A DNA stretch of 6,972 nucleotides from CAYLZN01 sp964387935 (GTDB lineage: Bacteria > Acidobacteriota > Vicinamibacteria > Vicinamibacterales > JAFNAJ01), in assembly GCA_964387935.1 (NCBI GenBank), contig CAYLZN010000312.1, forward strand, positions 1 through 6,972, read 5' to 3'. Position 1 is the first letter of the stretch, and each line of letters begins with the position of its first letter. Under the pieces are notes generated by a model, which saw only the letters and a list, made by a program, of their open reading frames with translations, searched no databases and was not told the DNA's origin. The position numbers and the translations under genes were made by a program. This document shows, in pieces, positions 1 to 6,900 of this stretch.

Positions 1-100
1 GGCCGTCGTGGGCTGGCGGGCCTGGAGACGGCCGGCGGGGTAGCGCGTGCGCCGTTTGCCCGGGCGTCCCAGACGTGTCGGAGCGCGCAGCGTCCCGGCC

Positions 101-148
101 GGTGAAGCGCTCGCCGGGTTCGTGGACGCGACCGGCAGGCCTGGGCCC
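101..148 (+). pseudogene. possible SUMF1 (formylglycine-generating-enzyme-like) scrap
   Basis: Read in frame 2 this stretch encodes GEALAGFVDATGRPGP. It resembles the segment of FGE-sulfatase/SUMF1-type domains in acidobacterial multidomain Ser/Thr kinases, where an amino acid run like FxDxTGRPGPATWE precedes the core. The similarity ends abruptly at about base 149, and the frame upstream is closed by a TAG at 41-43. The next recognisable coding, the hydrolase piece, is in a different frame. In intact relatives, from memory, SUMF1 and the hydrolase domain are separated by a few hundred residues, so the direct join implies an internal deletion. The match is only 16 residues, so the assignment is weak and rests mainly on its neighbour. 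Confidence 0.33.
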
Positions 149-339
149 TGCCGGCGAACGCGGCGCCGCCGTTCCAGACGGTGGTCCACTTTCAAGGGTC
201 GCACGCCTTCTCGAGCCGCGACTACGAGCAGGCGTCCACCCAACTGATCGACTTCGTCGTCCGGAGTGGGCGCACCCTCCTCTTCCCCGTCTACAAAGGC
301 AGCTTCGACCGGTACGTGGAGGGCGCTCCTACGTGCTGA
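121..339 (+). pseudogene. C-terminal alpha/beta-hydrolase-like fragment of a multidomain Ser/Thr kinase-type protein
   Basis: Frame 1 gives a recognisable stretch from PANAAPPFQTVVHF (151-192) through LIDFVVRSGRTLLFPVYKG to about base 324, then a short unrelated tail and a TGA at 337-339. The motifs 'PPFQTVV.F.GS', 'DFVVRSGR' and 'PVYKG' are typical of the start of the esterase/hydrolase-like domain at the C-terminus of acidobacterial proteins that combine a Ser/Thr kinase and a SUMF1 domain. Only the first third or so of that domain is present: no nucleophile-elbow serine or catalytic histidine region follows. Upstream the frame is closed by a TGA at 103-105. There is no start codon or Shine-Dalgarno that would make it a gene of its own. 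I read it as a non-functional remnant truncated on both sides. The family assignment is from remembered motifs, not a search. Confidence 0.62.
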
Positions 340-530
340 CCGGACAGAACGGCGGGCGGCGATCGGCGGGCAACCAGCGGCCTGACGGGCTGAATCGTTG
401 CCTCCGTCGCGAACCGTCACCTCACTGGAAGTGAGAGTGCGGATCGACGGGTTCTTGAAGACCTGCGCCGTGGTGGCCGCGCGCCGTGCGCCGCAGGCCG
501 CGAGCCGATTGGTGGATTGAGGCTAACCCT
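340..530. other. stretch without a recognisable gene
   Basis: Between the hydrolase remnant and the stop codon of the minus-strand 'IANTS' domain I see no supported gene, RNA, terminator hairpin or repeat. The short open frames here, on both strands, have arginine-rich compositions typical of non-coding frames in high-GC DNA. It may be scrambled remnant sequence like its neighbours. Confidence 0.5.
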
Positions 531-870
531 TCACCGTATCCTCGACCCCGCTGCGTTGGTGCCCGCGGCCCACATCACTCCGAGCGCATGCGCGTACATC
601 GCCCGTTCGACGACAATCTGTGCCGGCGAGGCGCCGAGGCTCTCGATCCGCGCGCCGAAGCGGCGGTTCAGCGACTCGCGGAACTCGACGCCCACATCGA
701 CGTTGAAGCGGCTGTTGGGGCTCAGGGCGAACACCCGCACCACGCCGGTCCCGTCCTCGAACATGAGGCTGACCCGTGCCGATCCCGCGAAGGCCGATGT
801 GTTCGCGATCAGGATGTAGGGGGCTATGGCCTGCGCGCCGCCCACCTCCGAGCGGGCTCCCGGGCGCGAC
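531..870 (-). pseudogene. C-terminal 'IANTS' beta-domain of a secreted protein, truncated at its N side
   Basis: On the minus strand, the frame ending in a TGA at 533-531 encodes a domain of about 110 residues. It begins near SEVGGAQAIAPYILIANTS, continues through SLMFEDGTG, FALSPNSRFNVDVGVEF, ESLGASPAQIVVERAMYA, and ends with WAAGTNAAGSRIR. I recognise this as the C-terminal domain found on many acidobacterial and related exported proteins (consensus YILIANTS..GSARVTLLFEDGT, SRFNVDV, ERAMY, WAAGTNA). Its C-terminal end and stop look normal. Upstream it runs directly, in a different frame, into the end of the EEP remnant, and no start codon or signal peptide belongs to it. It is therefore the tail of some other exported protein, or of a fusion, that has lost everything before it. 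Its function is unknown; it is probably an extracellular beta-sandwich module. Confidence 0.6.
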
Positions 871-1732
871 CATGCGATCCCATTCGAAGAGGTTCTCCTG
901 GTTCAACACCACGGGCGGATCACTCCCGAAGTTGGTGTCCGCCAGGTCTCCGTCGACGTTCAGATCGCCGAGGACGAACACCTCTTCATCGTCACCCTCC
1001 GGACCCAGCGTCCGATCAATCACCCGCTGCACGATCTCCAGTTGGCGTCGCCTCGTCTCGACGTGGACGGCTGCCATGAACCCCGGGACCCACACGCCGG
1101 GTCTCACCTCGACCGGAGCACCGTCATCGTTCGGGTAACGCGCGGCCGAGGCACACCTGGTAGGCCGGGTCCGGCAGCGGGGCGAACGGGAAACGGCTGA
1201 ACAGCATCAGCCCGCTGTCCTCCAGGATCGGTTGCGGCGTTCCGAGGGCCGACACGAAGTGCGGAAAGGTATCGCGCAGGCGGCGAATCAGGATCTCTCG
1301 GATGTCCTCGTCGAACGCCTCGTTGAACACCACGAAGTCGTACCCCGAGGCCAGCACGCGATCGGCGATCTGTCTGGACCGCTGTTTCGACGTCGAAGCG
1401 AGGAAGGAACTCGGCACCATCTGGATGTTGGCGGTGAGGAACCGCACCGAGTCCCCCTGGCCGGTGATGGCGGTCACAGGTGTGGCGACTGCTGGCGTCG
1501 TGATCGTGAACTCGCCCGTGAGGGTGCCGCATGTCGCCGCGTCGATCAGTCCCCGCAGGTGGACGCCGGTCACCTTGCCGCACGTGTCCCAGCGGGCCTG
1601 AAACCGCAGGCCTTGCGCCGTCGAGACGATCGAGGCCTTCGAACTCGCGCAACGCAGCCCCTGCTGCGGATCGCCGAGCACGAGGGACACGACGCCGCCG
1701 GCCCGGTCGACGTCGACGGCAGTGAGGGGCAC
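871..1732 (-). pseudogene. endonuclease/exonuclease/phosphatase (EEP) family protein, frameshifted and truncated
   Basis: Two minus-strand frames together give an EEP-superfamily protein (sphingomyelinase C/DNase I-like, usually exported, metal-dependent phosphodiesterase). The upstream frame (1732 to about 1150) holds a domain of about 90 residues with several Cys (WDTCGKVTGVHLRGLIDAAT), then VRFLTANIQMVP and DFVVFNEAFDED, whose Glu fits the metal-binding position, then EDSGLMLFSRFPF. At about 1145-1160 the reading must shift frame to reach AARYPNDDGAP, FMAAVHVET and FVLGDLNVDGD (about 941-990), the conserved GDxN motif. After FEWDRMVAPGS (about 870) similarity stops; the C-terminal part with the expected SDH motif is missing. 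The first start-like codon is GTG 1732, 17 bases after the regulator's stop, with no Shine-Dalgarno and no signal peptide, so the N-terminus also looks lost. Substrate cannot be inferred. At least two breaks make it a pseudogene, unless the sequence itself is in error. Confidence 0.72.
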
Positions 1733-1749
1733 GGGTGAGGCTGATGCGG

Positions 1750-2442
1750 TCAGACCCAGCCTTCCCGGACAGCGCGGCCGACGGCCTCGGCAACGCCGTG
1801 GACCTGGAGCTTCCGGTAGATCGACTTGACGTGGCTACGAACGGTCTCGAGCGACACGCCGAGGCGATCGGCCGTCTGACGATAGGTCAACCCCTCGACG
1901 AGCGTGCGAAGCACGTGAACCTCCCGTTCGGTGAGGCCGAGCCCGGCGCGTGCGCGGTTCTGTTCGGGCAGCCACCCGTGTCGCTCGGACGCTCGAAGCA
2001 GATCGAGCACGGAACGGGCGACCCCCGCGGTCAGCGGCGCACCGCCGGCCTGGACGAGGCGCAATTGCGTCAGCAGTTCCGGCACGGGCGTGCGCTTCAG
2101 GAGGTACCCGTCAGCACCGGCGCAGATGGCATCGAGAATCGTGGCCGGGTCTTCGAAGACGGTGAGCGCCACGACCTTCGTGCGCGGCGACAGGGTCTTC
2201 AGTCGGCGGATGGCCTCCACCCCACCCGTGCCGGGCAGCTGAAGGTCCATCAGCACGAGGTCGCACCCGGCCACGTCGGGCGCCCCGACCCCGTCGGCCA
2301 CGTCCTTCAGGAACTGGTCCGCCGTCGGATGCGCAGCCACGAGCGTGAAATCCTCGACGTGCGAGAACAGCACCCCCAGGCCGTCCCGATAGCGGCGGTC
2401 GTCCTCGACGATCACGACACGGCCTGGAGGACGCGGGTGCAT
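1750..2442 (-). CDS. NarL/LuxR-family DNA-binding response regulator
   Basis: This is an intact 230-residue protein, the usual size for the family. Residues 9-125 form a receiver domain: acidic pair E13/D14/D15 in VVIVEDD, phosphoacceptor D66 in LVLMDLQLPG, switch T94 in VVALTVF, and K116 in GADGYLLKR. A linker of about 45 residues leads to a GerE/LuxR helix-turn-helix at about 167-230 (GLTEREVHVLRTLVEG, then SLETVRSHVKSIYRKL). It should bind DNA as a dimer after phosphorylation. The ATG at 2442 lies just before the first receiver strand, with GAGGA 13 bases upstream, so no longer start is needed. It begins 20 bases after the stop of the propeller histidine kinase on the same strand, the standard kinase-regulator order. 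That kinase is broken, so this regulator may be an orphan or answer to another donor. All key residues are present. Its target genes cannot be told; the divergent peptidase is one candidate, by position only. Confidence 0.95.
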   Translation of the reverse strand: MHPRPPGRVVIVEDDRRYRDGLGVLFSHVEDFTLVAAHPTADQFLKDVADGVGAPDVAGCDLVLMDLQLPGTGGVEAIRRLKTLSPRTKVVALTVFEDPATILDAICAGADGYLLKRTPVPELLTQLRLVQAGGAPLTAGVARSVLDLLRASERHGWLPEQNRARAGLGLTEREVHVLRTLVEGLTYRQTADRLGVSLETVRSHVKSIYRKLQVHGVAEAVGRAVREGWV

Positions 2443-2455
2443 GAGTCCAGGGCGA

Positions 2456-2460
2456 TCCTC
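2456..2460 (-). promoter_or_regulatory. weak Shine-Dalgarno of the response regulator
   Basis: GAGGA on the minus strand lies 13 bases before the ATG at 2442, in the 20-base gap after the kinase stop codon (2465-2463). The spacing is longer than ideal, so initiation may have relied partly on translational coupling to the upstream kinase frame. Confidence 0.4.
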
Positions 2461-2462
2461 TG

Positions 2463-3715
2463 CTACGGACCCCCTCGCCTCCCATCCCCCGAACGGGTGA
2501 GAGCGATGCGGCGGTATCGAGGGCGGCGGCCCTGCACGTCGAAGACCAGCTCGAGACGTGTGCCGCCCGTGGGGAGGTTCGCCAGCGTGAGGCTGGCGCC
2601 GATCTCCTCGGCGCGCTGCCTCATGTTGTCGGGGCCGTGCCCGTCTCCTCCGTCGGCGGCGTGGCCTCCGACGAGCCGTGCCCGTCGTCCTCGACGACGA
2701 ACCTCCATCGCGTCGCCGCCACGGGCGACAGACCCAGCGTGATTCGCGAGGCGTTCGCGTGGCGCACGGCGTTCCTCAGACCCTCGAGGATCACCAGCAT
2801 CACGTTGCGCCGCGCGACCAGCGATACCTCGAGGTCGGCCCACTCGTCAGGGAGCACGGTGGTGAACGACGGCACGGGCCCAGGGCACAGGCGCCCGCCG
2901 TGCTCCACCAGGTGGTACGCGAGCGCCCGGAGGGTGGCCGGGCCGCGCCGCAGAGACCAGACGATGTCGGAGAGGCCGCTGCCCAAGTCGGCCGCGCTCT
3001 CCGCGATCAGCGCGGCCAGGCGCAACGTCGGGTCGAGCTCACTCAGCGGCACCACGGTTTCGGCTTGCCAACGCGCGCCTCGATGTGCAGTCGGCGGCGG
3101 TCCCTGAAGCTCGTCACCGCGTAGCGAACCTCGAGGCCCTGTCCAGAGTCGAGCCGTCCCGGCTGCGTGCCAACTACGCGGGCGCCGTCCACGAGGACGT
3201 CGGTGGTGAAGATTGGCGTGGCTGTCGCGGGCCTGCGTGCGCTGCCCGGGATACGGACCAGGCCGGCGCTGGAGGCCAGCCACACGGTGCCGTCGGGTTC
3301 CTCCGCGATGTCGCTCACCGCTTTCGTGGCGGTAGCCCACCAGCTTCCGGAGCGACGATGCCCAGACGGTGTCGCCCCGCTCGGCAAAGGGGCCCGCGCG
3401 CGTCGTGATCCCCCGCAGCTCGACGACGCGGCCGTCGCGCACCTGCTTGACCCCGGTCAACGTGCCGAGCCACAGCGTACCGTCGCGCGCCGCGAGCAGA
3501 CCGTCGGCAGTCACCTCGAACAGCTCGCGGTGGCCGGTCACGCCCAGCACCTCGCCCCGAGGTCCGGCCGCGAGGAAGGAAATATCGACGTCGAGCAGCT
3601 CCGGGGCCCACCGGACGAAGCCATGGCCGTCGTAGCGTGCGAGGCCGCCCTGCGCCCCGATCCAGATGAACCCGCCCGCATCCTGCGCCAGGGCAAGCTG
3701 GTCCGGGGTCGCAGC
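2463..3715 (-). pseudogene. two-component regulator propeller sensor histidine kinase, degenerate
   Basis: Four minus-strand segments in changing frames make up this remnant. About 3715-3340 has propeller repeats, including LALAQDAGGFIWIG.QGGLARYDG and ARDGTLWLGTLTGVKQV. About 3330-3060 has one more repeat (EEPDGTVWLASSAGLVRI) and the start of a Y_Y_Y domain (LEVRYAVTSFRDRRRL). About 3065-2680 has the second DHp helix (GSGLSDIVWSLRRG), N-box EGLRNAVRHA and G1 box VEDDGHG. About 2680-2463 has GDGHGPDNMRQRA and G2-like GGTRLEL. Intact relatives sense periplasmic signals with about 14 repeats, span the membrane once and autophosphorylate a His in the first DHp helix. Here about five repeats remain. 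The end of Y_Y_Y, the membrane helix and the His-bearing helix are all missing at the 3055-3085 join. The signal peptide and start are missing at 3715. At least three frameshifts plus deletions make function very unlikely. It lies directly upstream of the response regulator, its presumed former partner. Confidence 0.85.
2634..2686. repeat. 12-bp direct repeat flanking a frameshift in the kinase G-box region
   Basis: GCCGTGCCCGTC occurs at 2634-2645 and again at 2675-2686. On the minus strand both copies encode DGHG, once in the G1 box (VEDDGHG) and once in the following GDGHGPDN loop. The copies are 41 bases apart, not a multiple of three, so the two motifs lie in different frames. The single-base-scale indel falls between them (about 2650-2685). 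Both motifs are natural to the family, so the repeat may be coincidental. Confidence 0.6.
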
Positions 3716-3783
3716 CGACGGCGGAGGCGACCGGCGAGGGTCGCATTCTCGGCACCGTGGCCTACATGTCGCCCGAGCAGGCG
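3715..3783 (+). pseudogene. Ser/Thr protein kinase activation-loop fragment
   Basis: Plus-strand frame 1 encodes EATGEGRILGTVAYMSPEQA (3721-3783 region). This is the activation segment and P+1/APE-equivalent motif (GTxxYMSPEQ) of bacterial Hanks-type (PknB-like) kinases. In acidobacterial kinases the next residues are normally like EGKPVDxRSDIFSLG; here the sequence turns at once into unrelated TDSCVPSG. On the left, coding similarity runs out at about 3712-3715, where the minus-strand propeller of the histidine kinase begins. So only about 22 codons of a kinase domain survive, without ATP-binding Lys, HRD catalytic loop or DFG. It cannot be a gene. It marks a recombination or assembly junction between the kinase remnant and the peptidase leader. 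The motif is distinctive enough that chance is unlikely. Confidence 0.7.
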
Positions 3784-3934
3784 ACGGACAGCTGCGTGCC
3801 GTCGGGCTGCCGGCGTCTTGCGCGCTGGCGGCGTGCGGGGGCCAGACGAGCCGTCCTGGTTGGGGGTACACTCCGTGTCGACTGCCGCGGCCGTTCGTGT
3901 CCTTCACGGGCGCTGCTGCGTGCCGGAGGTTGCC
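3784..3934 (+). promoter_or_regulatory. leader and probable promoter region of the S9 peptidase gene
   Basis: These 151 bases separate the kinase activation-loop fragment from the peptidase ATG and show no convincing coding on either strand. TACACT at 3867-3872 resembles a sigma-70 -10 element, 62 bases before the ATG. I see no good -35 hexamer at the matching distance, so the promoter call is tentative. No riboswitch-like or terminator structure stands out. Confidence 0.3.
3925..3929 (+). promoter_or_regulatory. Shine-Dalgarno of the S9 peptidase gene
   Basis: GGAGG, followed by TTGCC and then the ATG at 3935, is a strong ribosome-binding site with 5-base spacing. It fixes this ATG as the start, ahead of a secretion signal. 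Confidence 0.8.
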
Positions 3935-6900
3935 ATGGACGAGCCCGGACGAAGAACGGTCGCGGTGGGCGCCGCCGCCATCGCAACGGCGACGATCCTG
4001 ATTGGTGCCAGTGCGGTCCTGCAGGCACGACAGCCGCCCGCACCATCGGCACCACGGGGCGCCACGCCGCTGGCGACCGAGGCCGCAGCACCGCGCCCGA
4101 TCGCGCTCGACGACATCCTGGCCTGGCGCACGATCGGCCCGACGATCATCTCCAGCGACGGCAAGTGGCTCGCCTATCGGTGGAGCCCGGTCCAGGGCGA
4201 CAGCGAGGTCGTCGTCCGCGCGCTCGACGGGGACAAGGAGTATCGCTTCCCGATCGGCGAGCTGCCGCCCCCGCCCGCGCCGACGGGCGGACCGCCGCCG
4301 ACGCGCACCACCGACCTCGCCTTCTCCGACGACGGCGCGTGGGTCGCGTTCACCGTGTATCAACCGCGCAAGGAGGCCGAGCGGCTGCGCCGGCAGCGAC
4401 GGCCCGTGCAGAACAGCGTGAAGCTCGTGGAGCTCGCCTCTGGCACCGCAGTCGAGTATCCGAAGGTGCGTCAGTTCGCGTTCTCCGGCGAGTCGTCGGT
4501 GGCCATCGGCCTGCTGCGCTACCAGCCCGAAGCCGGTGCAGGCGGCGGCCCGGCCGCGGCTCCCGAACGTCCGCCTGCCGGCGTCGATCGGCCAGCGAGT
4601 GCGGCCCCAGACCGGCCACGCGGTGCCGACTTCATCCTCCGCGAGCTCCGCACCGGCCAGGAGTTGGCGATGGGCGGCGTGTCGGAGTTCTCGTTCGACA
4701 AGAAGGGGCGCTGGCTGGCGTGGGCCATCGATGCCGAGGGGGACATCGGCAACGGCGTGAGCGTCCGCGACCTGACGAGTGGCGTGGTGAGACCGCTCGA
4801 CAGCGGGAAGACTTCCTACGAGAAGCTCCACTGGACGGAGGAAGGCGACGCGCTCGCCGTGCTGAAGGGGGTCGAGGACAAGACGTACGAGGACAAGCTG
4901 TACACCGTCGTCGGCTTTCTCGATCTCGACGCCGCCACGCCTCGACGCGTCACCTACGATCCGTCGAAGGACACGGCTTTCCCCGCCGGCATGACCATCA
5001 GCCCGAACCGCGAGCCCGAGTGGACGTCGGACCGCGCAGCCCTGCTGTTCGGCATCCACGAGCCGAAGAAGAGACCCGAGAGCGCACAGCAGAAGAGTCC
5101 GACGATCGAGACGCCTGCGGAGGGACAGAGGCCCGCGTCCGTTCCCGCTCGGTCGCCGGGCGAGGCCGAAGCTGCCGACGAGAAGCCGGACCTGGTGATC
5201 TGGCACTGGCAGGACCGCCGGCTCCAGTCCCAGCAGCAGGTGCAGGAGGATCGCGACAAGCGTTTCAGCTACCTGGCGACGTGGCGTCTCGCCGAGCAGA
5301 AGTTCCTCCGCCTCGCCGACGAGGACCTGCGCGACGTCCTGATTCCGGAACGCGGGCGATGGACGATCGGCGTCGATCGCCGCAGCCACGAGCTGACCGG
5401 GTCGCTCGAGGGTCGCAACTACCAGGACGTGTACGCGGTCGACCTCGAGACGGGGCAGCGCCGGCTGGTCGCGAAGCAGATCCGGTGGACATTCGGCCAG
5501 GCACCCGACAGCCGCTCGTTCCTCTATTTCGACAACGGCCACTACCACGTGGTCGATCTGGCGTCGGGGCGCACCACCAACATCACGCAGTCTGCGCCGG
5601 TGTCCTTCGTCAACGTCGAAGACGACCACAACGTCGTCAAACCGCCGGTGCCGCCGGTGGGATGGGGAAGTGACGGCGAGTCGGTCCTGCTGTCGGACGC
5701 CTGGGACGTCTGGCGCGTGCCGGTGGGCGGCGGGGCGGCCACGAACGTGACCGGCGACGGGCGCACGAAGCAGGTGCGATATCGTCGCCGCTTCGTGCTG
5801 GACCCGGATGAGAAGGGCATCGATCTCGCGCGCCCCCTGTACTTCGAAATGTACGGTGAGTGGACGAAGAAGGGCGGCATCGCGCGCGTGGAGGCGGCCA
5901 CGCCCGGTGCCCGCGCGCTGGTGTGGGACGATGCGGCGTACGCGCGACTGCTGAAGGCGAAGAAGGCGGACCGCGTGGCGTTCTCGCGGGAGACGTGGAA
6001 GGAGTACCCCGATTTCCACGTGGCGGACGCGACCCTCGGCGGGGCGCGGCGTGTGACCGACGGACGGAAGCAGCTCGAGTCGTTCGTGTGGACGTCAGGG
6101 GCGCGCCTGATCGACTACGTCAGCGACAAGGGGCAGAAGCTGCAGGGCGCGCTGTTCCTGCCGACCGACTACCAGCCGGGCCGTACGTATCCGACCATCG
6201 TGTACATCTACGAGCGGCTGTCGGATCAGCTGAACCGTTTTGCCGCGCCGACGGCGAACGGCTTCAACCGCTCCGTGTACACGAGCAACGGCTACGCCGT
6301 GCTCATGCCGGACATCGGCTACACGGTCAACGACCCCGGCATGTCGGCCGTGTGGTGCGTACTGCCGGCCCTGAAGGCCGCCATCGCCACCGGGGTGGTC
6401 GATCCGAAGCGCGTGGGGCTCCACGGCCACTCCTGGGGCGGGTACCAGACGTCGTTCCTGGTGACGCAGACCGCCGCGTTCAAGGCCGCCGCGGCGGGGG
6501 CACCGCTCACGAACATGGTGAGCATGTACAGCCTCATCTACAAGAACACCGGCGGCGGCAACATGGCGATCTTCGAGAGCAGCCAGGGGCGCTTCCGAGG
6601 CGGCTACTGGGACAACTGGGAGGCGTACGTCCGCAACTCGCCCATTGCCCTCGCGAAGAACGTGACGACGCCGCTGCTGCTGCTGCACAACGACAAGGAC
6701 GGCGCGGTGGACTTCACGCAGGGGGTCGAGTACTACAACACGCTGCGGCGCCTGAAGAAGCCGGTCGTGCTGCTCGAGTACGTCGGCGAGAACCATGGGC
6801 TGCGCAAGCCCGCGAACCAGCAGGACTACACCGTGCGCATGAAGGAGTTCTTCGATCACCACCTTATGGGGACGCCGGCACCGGCGTGGTGGACCGAGGG

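Noticed and set aside
1104..1793. Alternative minus-strand frame of 229 codons across the EEP gene
   Set aside because: It is Arg/Pro-rich and lacks the EEP motifs seen in the other two frames, so it is a shadow.
3817..3850. Lipobox-like LAACGG on the plus strand in the peptidase leader
   Set aside because: There is no start codon or positively charged n-region in front of it, and the frame shows no protein-like sequence afterwards. It is a chance match in GC-rich DNA.
3757..5673. Plus-strand open frame of 638 codons in frame 1
   Set aside because: It is Arg-rich shadow of the peptidase, whose true frame (frame 2) carries all motifs and runs off the window. Its first codons merely overlap the kinase-loop fragment.
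2621..6019. Minus-strand open frame of 1,132 codons antisense to the S9 peptidase
   Set aside because: Its first 750 or so residues are antisense to the peptidase and are low-complexity, Arg/Leu/Val/Ala-rich shadow sequence. Only the part below about 3715 is real coding (propeller kinase), and even there the true frame changes.
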